DNA of 64,000 nt from Variovorax sp. ZS18.2.2 (GTDB lineage Bacteria > Pseudomonadota > Gammaproteobacteria > Burkholderiales > Burkholderiaceae_C): assembly GCF_024701975.1 (NCBI RefSeq), contig NZ_JANLNM010000004.1:372001-436000 (forward strand), read 5' to 3'. Below, in pieces: positions 34,435 to 42,256 of the stretch. Position numbers and translations under genes: made by a program. Each line of letters begins with the position of its first letter. The stretch's first letter is position 1. The notes beneath the pieces are model-generated. The model had not been told where the DNA came from. It made no database searches and saw only the letters and a list, made by a program, of their open reading frames with translations.

Positions 34435-35037
34435 ATGACGGAATCAACGCCACCCCCGGCCACCACCACCCTCAACGACCGTATCGCCCAGCGCGTGCGC
34501 GAGCTTCGCGCCTCCCGCGGCCTGTCGCTCGATGCATTGGCCACGCACTGCGGCGTCAGCCGCTCGATGATCTCTCTGATCGAGCGTGGAGAGAGCAGTC
34601 CTACCGCAGTGCTGCTCGAAAAACTCGCCACCGGCCTCGGCGTTCCGCTCGCCTCGCTGTTCGACGACGCCGAGCCTGTCGCCAGCCCCGTGTCGCGGCT
34701 GGCCGACCAGTTGCAGTGGCGCGACCCGCACTCCGGCTATGTGCGGCGGAACGTCTCGCCCGGCGGCGCCATCTCGCCGATACAGATCGTGGAGGTCAAC
34801 TTTCCGCCCAAGGCCCGCGTGGCCTACGAAACCGGCGCGCGCGAGCCGCGCATCCACCAGCAGGTGTGGGTCCTCGAAGGCCGCATCGAAGTCACCGTGG
34901 GCGACGACCTCCACCAACTGGATGCGGGCGACTGCCTCGCGCTCACGCTCGACCACCCGATGAGCTATCACAACCCCACGCGCAAGACCGCGCGCTATGC
35001 CGTCGTGATCACCACGGCACCCACCTCCTGGAGATGA
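34435..35037 (+). CDS. XRE-cupin transcriptional regulator, 200 aa
   Basis: The N-terminal helix-turn-helix spans about residues 14-70 (RIAQRVRELRASRGLSLDALATHCGVSRSMISLIERGESSPTAVLLEKLATGLGVPLASLF). A C-terminal cupin follows (RIHQQVWVLEGRIEVTVGDDLHQLDAGDCLALTLDHPMSYHNP). This family often controls amino acid or polyamine metabolism. It is divergent from putA and the first gene of a three-gene overlapping operon. Confidence 0.9.
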   Translation: MTESTPPPATTTLNDRIAQRVRELRASRGLSLDALATHCGVSRSMISLIERGESSPTAVLLEKLATGLGVPLASLFDDAEPVASPVSRLADQLQWRDPHSGYVRRNVSPGGAISPIQIVEVNFPPKARVAYETGAREPRIHQQVWVLEGRIEVTVGDDLHQLDAGDCLALTLDHPMSYHNPTRKTARYAVVITTAPTSWR

Positions 35038-35585
35038 ATGACATGACGACGACAACGACCGAAGTACCCCTCATCCGTGCCCTGTCGACCGTGATCGATG
35101 CAGAGGTGAACGCGCTGGCCGACCTGCTGATCGATTGCGTCGAGGGCGGCGCGTCGGTGAGCTTCATGCTGCCGATCACGCGCGAGCGCGCCCTCGCGTT
35201 CTGGCGCAAGGTGGCCGACGGCGTGGCGCGCGGCGAGCGCGTGCTGCTCGTGGCCGAAGACGCCGAGGGCCTGCTGGGTACGGTGCAGCTCGTGCTCGAC
35301 CAGCCCGAGAACCAGCCGCACCGCGCCGAGGTCTCGAAGATGCTCGTGTACCGCCGGGCGCGGCGCCGGGGCATCGGCGCGCTGCTGATGCAGGCGGCCG
35401 AGGATGCGGCACACGAACATCGCAAGACGCTGCTGGTGCTAGACACATCGAGCGCCGAGGCCGAGCGGCTCTATGCGCGCATGGGCTGGCAGCGCGTGGG
35501 CGTGATCCCCGGCTTCGCGCTGCTGCCGGAGGGTGAGCCGTGCGGCACCACCTTCTTCTATCGCGCGCTGGAGGCGCGCGCGTGA
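35034..35585 (+). CDS. GNAT-family N-acetyltransferase, 183 aa
   Basis: The acetyl-CoA loop VSKMLVYRRARRRGIGALLMQAAEDAA (about residues 100-125) and the C-terminal TSSAEAERLYARMGWQRVGVIPGFAL are typical GNAT motifs. It overlaps the XRE-cupin stop by ATGA and the next gene by GTGA, so all three are coupled. The substrate is probably a small amine or amino acid; the exact one cannot be read. Confidence 0.88.
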   Translation: MNDMTTTTTEVPLIRALSTVIDAEVNALADLLIDCVEGGASVSFMLPITRERALAFWRKVADGVARGERVLLVAEDAEGLLGTVQLVLDQPENQPHRAEVSKMLVYRRARRRGIGALLMQAAEDAAHEHRKTLLVLDTSSAEAERLYARMGWQRVGVIPGFALLPEGEPCGTTFFYRALEARA

Positions 35586-36358
35586 GCGCTTTCGAGCAAC
35601 TGCTGCGCGATGCGGATACACGGCCGCTGGTCGGATGGGACCTGTCGTGCGACGGCCGCATCACCACCACCGCCACGCCATGGAACTTCGAGGCTGCAGT
35701 CGAGCGGCATGCGCGCCGGTCGCTCGACATGCTCGACATGGGCACGGGCGGTGGCGAGTGGTTGAGTCGACTGGCGCATCGTCCGGCGCGCACCGTTGCG
35801 ACCGAGGGCTGGGCGCCCAATGTCGCCGTCGCGCGCGAGCGCCTTGCGCCGCTGGGTGTCGAAGTGGTCGAGGTCGAAGGCGCCGACGACAACGCAACGC
35901 AGGGCGAAGAGCAACAGGCGCAGCTGCCGTTCGCGGATGCGTCATTCCATCTGGTCGTCAATCGCCACGAGTCTTTCGTTGCGAACGACGTGCACCGCAT
36001 CCTTGCGGCGGGCGGGCACTTCGTCACGCAGCAGGTCGCATCGGATTTCAATGCCGATTGCTACGCGCTGCTGGACCTGCGCATGCCCGCGTTGCCGCGA
36101 TGGCAACTGGACACTGCGGTCGATCAGCTCACGCTTGCCGGCCTGGTCATCGAGCAAGGCGAAGAGGGCGCCGAAGTGCTGTCGTTCGATGACATCGGCG
36201 CGTTTGCCTGGTACCTGAAGCACGTGCCTTATGTGTGCCCCGAATTCACCATCGACGGATGCCGCGCCGCGCTGGAGCGATTGCACGAGCGCATTCAAGA
36301 CCATGGGCCGCTGACGATGCGGCAGAAGCTGTTCTGGCTGGAGGCCAGCAAGCCATAG
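35582..36358 (+). CDS. Class I SAM-dependent methyltransferase, 258 aa
   Basis: Motif I is LDMLDMGTGGGEWLSRLA (about residues 48-65), followed by VATEGWAPNVAVARERL and a typical FADASFHLVVNRHESF stretch. The GTG start at 35582 overlaps the GNAT stop; an upstream in-frame codon at 35540 would lie inside the GNAT gene. The substrate is unknown. Confidence 0.8.
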   Translation: MSAFEQLLRDADTRPLVGWDLSCDGRITTTATPWNFEAAVERHARRSLDMLDMGTGGGEWLSRLAHRPARTVATEGWAPNVAVARERLAPLGVEVVEVEGADDNATQGEEQQAQLPFADASFHLVVNRHESFVANDVHRILAAGGHFVTQQVASDFNADCYALLDLRMPALPRWQLDTAVDQLTLAGLVIEQGEEGAEVLSFDDIGAFAWYLKHVPYVCPEFTIDGCRAALERLHERIQDHGPLTMRQKLFWLEASKP

Positions 36359-36519
36359 GGTGCTGGCCAGGCCCCATCCGAGAAATCCGGGTCCGAATCT
36401 GTCAGGGGCGAGACAGAAGCGAGGGCATACCCGCGCTCCCGACCCGGCGGGTTTTCCTATGCTGGCGTCGTCGTTCGTACCGCGTGTCGAATGGACAAAC
36501 CAGACAGGGAGAGATTCGC

Positions 36520-37137
36520 ATGCGTTCCCGTTTTCGTTTCCTGACCGGCGCGAGGCTGATCGCCCTCGTGGGCGGCGTGATGACGGCCGCGGTGCTGTGG
36601 CTGCTGTTCGCGGAGCCGGGCGCCGAGCAGGCACCCGTCGTTGCGGCGCCGAGCACCGCGACGACGGTCGGCACGAAGCCCGTGCCGGCCGGCGACAGCG
36701 TCGTGCTCGCGCGGCGCGCACCCGAGTACAAGGTGTTTGCGCCGGGCGCCTCGCCCTACCTCATGTCGGCAGGGCCGCTCGAACGCAAGCTGGATGTCGA
36801 TCAACTGCGGCGCGATCTGGCGCGCGCCGGCAAGCCTGTCGAGGACGAGGTGGCCCGGCAGGTCGGGCTCGCACGCTACCGCGACCGCATGAACACCCTG
36901 GGCGAACTGCTGCCGAGCCTCAGCGAGGAAGAGCGGCGGCAGGAAGCCTATGAAGTGCTCAAGCGGCTTCCCGAGCATGTGGCGCAGGGCGGGCTCCGTC
37001 CGAACGAAGCGGTGGTCGTGGCCAAGTTGCTGTCGGAGGTCGGCCAGATCGCCCCCGAGATCCGGGACGAGTTCACCCGGCAGTTGGCTGCCACGCAGCC
37101 GGGGTACGCCGGGCAGGTGCCTCAAGGCGGGCGCTGA
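36520..37137 (+). CDS. Hypothetical single-pass membrane or exported protein, 205 aa
   Basis: ATG 36520 follows an AGGGAGAG Shine-Dalgarno. The N-terminus has one hydrophobic segment (LIALVGGVMTAAVLWLLFAE) and then an Ala/Pro/Thr-rich linker. The C-terminal 110 residues are helical and charged (LERKLDVDQLRRDLARAG to IAPEIRDEFTRQLAATQPG). The single anchor plus helical extracytoplasmic region vaguely resembles lipase-chaperone-type proteins, but no lipase gene is adjacent and I would not assign the family. Its 3' end overlaps the convergent gene by 16 bp. Confidence 0.65.
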   Translation: MRSRFRFLTGARLIALVGGVMTAAVLWLLFAEPGAEQAPVVAAPSTATTVGTKPVPAGDSVVLARRAPEYKVFAPGASPYLMSAGPLERKLDVDQLRRDLARAGKPVEDEVARQVGLARYRDRMNTLGELLPSLSEEERRQEAYEVLKRLPEHVAQGGLRPNEAVVVAKLLSEVGQIAPEIRDEFTRQLAATQPGYAGQVPQGGR

Positions 37138-37463
37138 CCGGGTCTCCATTCGCGCATCAGCATCGCGAGCCTCACGACATACAGCAAGACGACCGGCACC
37201 ACGGACGCCAGCACCAGCCAGCCCGCCCGTTCACTGCGCATCCAGGTGCCGAAGCTGCGGCTGTCGAAGAGGTACCACGCGACCAGCGCCGCGATCGGCA
37301 TCGCGAGCGAGAGACCGATCCAGAACGCTTGGGATTGCATCCACCGAGCGCTCACCCGCGAGAAGACGCGCCGCCCGAAGGCAAGCGTCAGTGTCCGGGC
37401 GTGCGGGAGGCTGCCCGGGCGCATTTCGATGCGGGGTTCGCAGTCGGTCTTGAAGGCGTTCAT
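37122..37463 (-). CDS. Hypothetical two-helix membrane protein, 113 aa
   Basis: Two hydrophobic helices (about residues 46-66 and 83-101, the latter GWLVLASVVPVVLLYVVRLAML) separate a basic N-terminus and C-terminus. No family recognised. It converges on and overlaps the upstream gene by 16 bp. A perfect 14-bp hairpin sits immediately before its ATG and would hide the ribosome-binding site, so translation may be regulated or the start may be wrong. Confidence 0.5.
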   Translation of the reverse strand: MNAFKTDCEPRIEMRPGSLPHARTLTLAFGRRVFSRVSARWMQSQAFWIGLSLAMPIAALVAWYLFDSRSFGTWMRSERAGWLVLASVVPVVLLYVVRLAMLMREWRPGQRPP

Positions 37464-37498
37464 CCAGGCTGGACTCTAGGTTTCAGAGTCCAGCCTGG
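37464..37498. repeat. Perfect 14-bp-arm inverted repeat
   Basis: CCAGGCTGGACTCT (37464-37477) is exactly complementary to 37485-37498 around the loop AGGTTTC. It touches the ATG of the two-helix protein gene on one side and the first 42-bp repeat on the other. It could be an operator, a translational switch or a terminator lacking a T-tract. Confidence 0.75.
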
Positions 37499-37538
37499 GA
37501 ATGATGGAAGTGACCACAATCGATATGAAAACGGACAA
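37497..37538 (+). repeat. 42-bp repeat, copy 1
   Basis: It begins GGGAATGAT and ends GAAAACGGACAA, the same two blocks with the same 21-bp spacing as copy 2 at 39407. It lies just beyond the 3' end of the carboxylesterase gene. Confidence 0.55.
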
Positions 37539-37591
37539 ACGTGCTTTGCCTCATTGGGACGAGCTACCCGTTGAGACAAGGCGGCCAGAGG

Positions 37592-39292
37592 TCAGTTGTC
37601 GCTCGACACGCGGAGGTTGTTGTCAAAGATCATCCGCGTGGGACCCTTGGGGCACAGCCCTGGGCAATGGGTGTCCGTCCACGGAAACCACCACTTCAGC
37701 TCGAAACCGTCGAACTGCCCGAACGGTTTGCCGTAGCGGGCAAAGTTGGCCACGTAGCCGATGAACTTGTCCGACAGCGCCTTGCGGCTGACGGCGTTGT
37801 CCGCGGTCCAGGCAAAGCGCATGAAGCTCGGCTCGTCGGTCACGAAGTTGCCGAACAGTGCCGCCAGGTCGCTGTTGTGGAAGGCGCCGAAAGTGTCCTT
37901 CCACGGTTGGGGAATGTCTTTCCAGTTGTAGCTGTAGCGGTAGATGTTGTCGTTCTTCGGCGTCAGCACTCGGATCTGGTCGTCGATCAACTTGTTAAGG
38001 GCGGTGGTCCCAGCCCAGGTTGCCATTGCGAAGAGGCCCTGGCTCAGTCCGGGCTTGATGAGTTGACCGGAGGCCACCTTGCTGGGGTCTCCTTCATTGA
38101 TCAGCTTCCACAACTCCTTTTGCGTCGGCTGGACCATCCACCTCGGACCCATCGAGTCCACCCAGAAGGCCGTGCTGCTGGCGTCTTCGCCTGTCGAGCC
38201 GATCATCAGCGGTACCTTGTTGTAGTTGCCCTTCGCCAGGTTGTCATCCGTGCTGCCGGAGCGGATCACGGTGCCGTCGGCGTACGGGCCGGGCATGACC
38301 GAGTCTGTCAGCGGTCCCCCGACCGTGAGTCTCATGATCTGCTCTGCGCCGACTTTGCGCAGCAGGTAGGAGTTGATACCTGAAGGGAGCAGGTTCACGA
38401 CCACGCGTTGCTTGATGGCCTCGCCCAAGTCGCGGGTGGTATCGATCAGCAGGCGGTTGATCAGCTCTTCCGCTTTTGCCTCGCCGTCTATCGGCTTGGA
38501 GACGGACGCAAGGTTCGACATGCACAACGCGCGATGGAGCTTGCCTTCGGCCAGCGGCGACTGCAGCAGGGCCCAGGTGTTCAAGCAGCCTGCCGACTGC
38601 CCGGCCACGGTCACGAGGCCGGGATCGCCGCCGAACTTTTCGGCGTTGCCCCGGACCCAGTCGAGCGCGCGCACCAGGTCGAGCGTGGCGAAGTTGCCCG
38701 AATCGTCCAGCTTGTTGCCAGTTCTCAGGGCCGGATGGCGCAGCAGGCCGAGCATGCCCAGGCGGTACTGCACTGTCACCACCACCATGTTGGCCTGGTG
38801 TGCGAGGTAGGCGCCGTCGTAGATGGGCTCGCGCGCCGAGCCCATGATGCTGCCGCCGCCGTGGATCCAGAAGAACACCGGCAGCTTCTCGTCGCGGGAG
38901 TTCGGGCGCCACACGTTCAGGTAAAGGCAGTCTTCGCTGCCCACCAGCTTGCCGAAGGTGTCGGGGTCGGGCTCGCCGAACAGGCCGCCAATCTGCGCGC
39001 ACATGCTGGCGAACTGCGTGGCATCGCGCTCGCTGCTCCACTTGTCCGGCGGCTGTGGCGCACGCCAGCGCAGATCACCGACCGGTGGCTTGGCGAAGGG
39101 GATTCCCAGGAATGCCTGCGTCTCGTTGGCGGCCGCCTTGCCCTTGATCGGGCCGTCGGTCAGCGAGCGCACGAGGCTCTGGTCGTAGGCGGCCATCGCG
39201 GGCGCCGAGACCGTTGCGAAAGCCGCAATAACCGCCGCGGCGCCAAGCGCCGAGGCGCGACGCACGACGCGTGACAGATATCTGAAGTTCAC
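37592..39292 (-). CDS. Secreted type-B carboxylesterase, 566 aa
   Basis: This carboxylesterase/lipase-family enzyme should hydrolyse carboxylic esters outside the cytoplasm. A signal peptide (ASALGAAAVIAAFATVSAPAMA) precedes the domain. EDCLYLNVWRP, the oxyanion motif FFWIHGGGSIMGS, nucleophile Ser in VAGQSAGCLNT, the Glu in STGEDASS and the His in FGAFHNSD are present. GTG 39292 is preferred over an open frame to 39454 because GGGAG lies about nine bases upstream and the signal peptide starts properly. It is monocistronic. Both flanks carry the 42-bp repeat, possibly binding sites of an unseen activator. Confidence 0.92.
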   Translation of the reverse strand: MNFRYLSRVVRRASALGAAAVIAAFATVSAPAMAAYDQSLVRSLTDGPIKGKAAANETQAFLGIPFAKPPVGDLRWRAPQPPDKWSSERDATQFASMCAQIGGLFGEPDPDTFGKLVGSEDCLYLNVWRPNSRDEKLPVFFWIHGGGSIMGSAREPIYDGAYLAHQANMVVVTVQYRLGMLGLLRHPALRTGNKLDDSGNFATLDLVRALDWVRGNAEKFGGDPGLVTVAGQSAGCLNTWALLQSPLAEGKLHRALCMSNLASVSKPIDGEAKAEELINRLLIDTTRDLGEAIKQRVVVNLLPSGINSYLLRKVGAEQIMRLTVGGPLTDSVMPGPYADGTVIRSGSTDDNLAKGNYNKVPLMIGSTGEDASSTAFWVDSMGPRWMVQPTQKELWKLINEGDPSKVASGQLIKPGLSQGLFAMATWAGTTALNKLIDDQIRVLTPKNDNIYRYSYNWKDIPQPWKDTFGAFHNSDLAALFGNFVTDEPSFMRFAWTADNAVSRKALSDKFIGYVANFARYGKPFGQFDGFELKWWFPWTDTHCPGLCPKGPTRMIFDNNLRVSSDN

Positions 39293-39406
39293 GAGTTGTC
39301 TCCCATGTGGATTCGGCAGGAAGCAAGGCGGTGTCTTGGTTGTCGACTGCCGAGGTGTCGAACGACACGGATACCGCGTCGGACTATGGGTGCGAGCGCT
39401 GCGCTT

Positions 39407-39448
39407 GGGAATGATCGCGGCGGCCTCGAACGATGCGAAAACGGACAA
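39407..39448 (+). repeat. 42-bp repeat, copy 2
   Basis: It begins GGGAATGATCGCGG and ends GAAAACGGACAA. It matches copy 3 at about 31 of 42 positions without gaps and shares both end blocks with copy 1. Confidence 0.6.
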
Positions 39449-39552
39449 CTGCACTGCCCGTCGTCGTTGGCGTCGGATTTACCGAGCAGGCGAACGCCCG
39501 AGCGCATCTCGTTCCGGAACGATTCCACACATGCGCGCAGCAACGATGAAGG

Positions 39553-39594
39553 CTGTCCCTTTTTGTATGGTTTCAGGTCACCGCGATCATTTTC
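39553..39594 (-). repeat. 42-bp repeat, copy 3 (inverted)
   Basis: Read on the minus strand it contains AATGATCGCGG and, 19 bp later, an AAAAGGGACA block, aligned without gaps to copy 2. Ungapped conservation of spacing suggests protein binding rather than coding decay. Confidence 0.6.
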
Positions 39595-39758
39595 TGGCGC
39601 GACTCGCAGGCCCATAGTTCGAACGTCGTCCACGTGTCGAACCCTGTGCGGGTGGGCCTGTACATCGGGCGTGCCTGCGGGCGGGTTGCATTGACGCTGT
39701 CCGGCACAGCCGACGCAATGGACGACGCTTCTTCTTCAGCGCCAAGGAAAGCGAAAAA

Positions 39759-39998
39759 ATGACCTACTCCACCGGACACGTCGTCGGGGTCGTCGTGTTC
39801 GGCTCGACGATCCTCATCGGTCTTGCGATGCTCGCCGCCAGTTTCTGGGTGCCATCGACCGACGCGGCGATGTACCGCACCGAGGAGCGCGTGGTCCATG
39901 CAGTGCAGACGTATTGGGACGCTCCCAGGTCCGAGCGCCCGTCGCGCGAAGCCCTTCACCCGCGACACGATGCGCCCGTGGTGAAGTTTGCAAACTGA
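39759..39998 (+). CDS. Small hypothetical membrane protein, 79 aa
   Basis: ATG 39759 follows a purine-rich GGAAAGCG stretch. One hydrophobic helix (about residues 8-30, VVGVVVFGSTILIGLAMLAASFW) precedes a polar C-terminus. No family recognised. It ends 4 bp before the next gene, so the two are likely co-transcribed. Confidence 0.5.
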   Translation: MTYSTGHVVGVVVFGSTILIGLAMLAASFWVPSTDAAMYRTEERVVHAVQTYWDAPRSERPSREALHPRHDAPVVKFAN

Positions 39999-40002
39999 GT
40001 GA

Positions 40003-40428
40003 ATGAACAACACCGCGCGTGAAGCGAATGCGGCGATGGGCCGGGACGCAAGGATGCTGCGCGTGCTCGCCGCCATCGGGCTCTGCACCACGTACGCGGA
40101 ACTCGCGCAGGACACCAGCTTGCCGATGGTCATGCTGATGAACACCGTGGGCTATCTGCGCCGCCGCGGCCATGTCGATCGCATCAACGAAGGCGCGCCG
40201 AGCAACCAGATCGCACGCTTTCGCCGCACGCAGAGCGGCGATGCGCGGGTGGAACAGGCGACATCGGATTGGGCGTACGCAGCTCCGGAATCTGAACCGG
40301 ACCCGGAAGCGCCTGTGGATTTCGAAACCCTGACCACGGTGCAGCACGCGCTGCGCACCCAGCCGCCGCTGGCGACGGTGTGGCGGCCGGCGCGGAACGC
40401 CGCGCGCGGGCAGTTCCTCGGGCGGTAG
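40003..40428 (+). CDS. Hypothetical protein with a possible winged-helix N-terminus, 141 aa
   Basis: Residues about 18-62 (MLRVLAAIGLCTTYAELAQDTSLPMVMLMNTVGYLRRRGHVDRI) have the spacing of a winged helix-turn-helix. The C-terminal half is acidic and then Arg-rich, without a domain I recognise. It sits directly after the small membrane protein gene. A regulatory role is a guess. Confidence 0.55.
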   Translation: MNNTAREANAAMGRDARMLRVLAAIGLCTTYAELAQDTSLPMVMLMNTVGYLRRRGHVDRINEGAPSNQIARFRRTQSGDARVEQATSDWAYAAPESEPDPEAPVDFETLTTVQHALRTQPPLATVWRPARNAARGQFLGR

Positions 40429-40499
40429 CGCGCCCGGTTCACCAAGGCGTGGATGAACGCGAGGGTCAACGGACAACAGCAACCGACCGGGCGAAATCC

Positions 40500-41558
40500 A
40501 TGACATCCAGAGTTCTCCTGAAAGATGCCGGTGCCGACGCGATACACCGGACCGGATGGCCGTCGGATGGCCTGTTCCAGGCGAGCGATCCGGGCAGCCT
40601 GAAGGAGCTCGGCGGGGTGGCGACACCGGCCTTCCGGCTGAGCGCCCAGGGCGCGTTGAGAGAGGCCCACCCGCTGGACCATGTACAGGCCTATGACCGG
40701 CTCTTCCAGGTGTTCAAGCCCATCCTGCAGCGGGACGCCGAACGCCTGACGATGATCGAGGAGGCCGTGGCCGATCCACGAAAGAGAACGACGGTCACCC
40801 GCGCGGACTGGCAACCCTTCCATCACCTGAAGCGGGTCGTCGACAACTACGAGCGCTACTGGATCGGCTTCGACTTCCAGAGCGGAAGGACGGCGCGGCT
40901 GCACGACAGGGGCCCCACCGGTTTTCGCTTCCGGGTTGCCCGGTCGGTTCAGGTCGATGCGACCATTCCCGTCTCTTCCTTCGAGAGGCAGGAGCTCGAC
41001 ATCGCCGCCCTCAAGGCCGCGATGCTCGGTCTGCCGGTGCGCACGGCGCTGGCCGGCTACGGTATGGCCACTTCGAGCCATTTCGACAGGAACGAGCCGC
41101 CGCGCTCATTGCTGCTGCCGGTCGCACGGAAGTACCCGGCCATCGATGTCTGCCCATCGCCGCTGCGCGCATGGTTCCCGAATGAAGACCACGACCTGGG
41201 GCGGTCGTGGATCTGCGGCATCAACTGGCTGACGCTGGTGGGCGAGCCGTTCCTGTCGGTGCTGGGCGGCGCCGAGCGCCTGCTGAAAGGCTTGCCGCGC
41301 GCCATCGAGGCGGATGTCTCGGACAGGGCCGTGCTGTTCCAGCTGGGCGAGCGGCCGATCACCGGTCAGAAGGACGAAGACGACGCGCTCCTGCCGCTCT
41401 ATCACGCGCTCGGCCGCAGGCTGAAGCCTTTCGGCGAAGGCTGCCCCAGCGTGCGTTGGCCGCGGGAGCCGGTGTTCGGCAGCGGCGCGGCCCATTCCAG
41501 CTTGTTGTGGGAGCGTCGTTTCTACGACGGCCGGTGGTTCGAGGCGCTGCGCGAATGA
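40500..41558 (+). CDS. DUF3396 (type VI immunity family) protein, 352 aa
   Basis: The C-terminal two thirds carry the DUF3396 pattern: SFERQELDIAALKAAMLGLPVRTALAGYGMA, GINWLTLVGEPFLSVLGGAERL, then VLFQLGERPITGQKDEDDALLPLYHALGRRLKPF. Members of this family include immunity proteins of type VI secretion effectors. No signal peptide is present, so it would act in the cytoplasm. It is encoded on the strand opposite the VgrG-Tle1 island but adjacent to it. No cognate effector for it is obvious here, so it may be a leftover or orphan immunity gene. Confidence 0.72.
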   Translation: MTSRVLLKDAGADAIHRTGWPSDGLFQASDPGSLKELGGVATPAFRLSAQGALREAHPLDHVQAYDRLFQVFKPILQRDAERLTMIEEAVADPRKRTTVTRADWQPFHHLKRVVDNYERYWIGFDFQSGRTARLHDRGPTGFRFRVARSVQVDATIPVSSFERQELDIAALKAAMLGLPVRTALAGYGMATSSHFDRNEPPRSLLLPVARKYPAIDVCPSPLRAWFPNEDHDLGRSWICGINWLTLVGEPFLSVLGGAERLLKGLPRAIEADVSDRAVLFQLGERPITGQKDEDDALLPLYHALGRRLKPFGEGCPSVRWPREPVFGSGAAHSSLLWERRFYDGRWFEALRE

Positions 41559-41564
41559 AGCGCG

Positions 41565-41640
41565 GAGATATTTGTATCTCACTTTGTCTGGCGCCCCGCC
41601 AGATACGGAACACGACGATTCAGTGTGTGTCTCGACACAT
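41565..41640. promoter_or_regulatory. Two short palindromes upstream of the DUF2147 gene
   Basis: GAGATA-TTTG-TATCTC (41565-41580) begins just after the DUF3396 stop, and TGTGTC-TC-GACACA (41626-41639) lies about 60 bp before the DUF2147 ATG. The first can act as a weak terminator or an operator; the second is a candidate operator. Confidence 0.35.
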
Positions 41641-41697
41641 ATGAAGGCGCCTGTCGCGATGGAATGAGCGCTCCATCCACTCGACACGAAACCCGCC

Positions 41698-42192
41698 ATG
41701 ACCACTTCCTCGTTTCATCGTCCAGGCCGCGCATTCGGCGCTGTCCTGCTGTTCGCCACAGCCTTCGCCGCGCAGGCGCAGTCTTCTTCATCCGCCTCCT
41801 CCGATCCGCGCGGTCGCTGGGTCACCGCGAACGGCAACCTCGAAGTGGAGGTCGCGCCCTGCGGCGCCGCGCTGTGCGGCACCGTCACCAAGGTCCTGGG
41901 CAACCGCTCGATGGCGCCCGGCGGCGGCGACATGCAGGCCGCCGACAACCGCCCAGTGCTGGGCATGACGCTGCTGAAGGACTTCGCACCCGTCGATGCC
42001 ACTGCCGACTCCGCACGGCCACCCACCGAATGGGCCGGCCAGATCTACAACCGCGAGAACGGCAAGACCTATAGCTGCAACATGTCGGTCAGCACGGCCG
42101 GCAATGCGGCGGGCGAACTGCTGCTGCATGCGTATGTCGGGTTGCCGTTGTTCGGCAAGACGCAGCGCTGGGGGCGGGTTGCGTCGAACTGA
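41698..42192 (+). CDS. DUF2147 family exported protein, 164 aa
   Basis: A signal peptide (to about residue 28, FAAQAQS) precedes the DUF2147 fold. The diagnostic pattern is GRWVTANGNLEVEVAPCGAALCGTVTKV, then GMTLLKDF, WAGQIYNRENGKTYSC and GLPLFGKTQRWGR. It is a small periplasmic beta-rich protein of unknown function. It converges on the Tle1-like gene and is probably unrelated to the type VI island. Confidence 0.85.
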   Translation: MTTSSFHRPGRAFGAVLLFATAFAAQAQSSSSASSDPRGRWVTANGNLEVEVAPCGAALCGTVTKVLGNRSMAPGGGDMQAADNRPVLGMTLLKDFAPVDATADSARPPTEWAGQIYNRENGKTYSCNMSVSTAGNAAGELLLHAYVGLPLFGKTQRWGRVASN

Positions 42193-42256
42193 ACGCGGGT
42201 GCCAGCGCTCGCCAGTTCCGCTCTCGCGCGCATCCCGGCTTCGCGATCCCAACTCG

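Larger units (their letters stand above)
39293..39758. promoter_or_regulatory. Carboxylesterase promoter region with an inverted pair of 42-bp repeats
   Basis: No credible gene lies here; short frames on both strands only read through the repeats. The region holds repeat copies 2 (plus) and 3 (minus) facing each other about 100 bp apart, as expected for activator sites serving the esterase gene and the divergent small genes. Confidence 0.5.
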
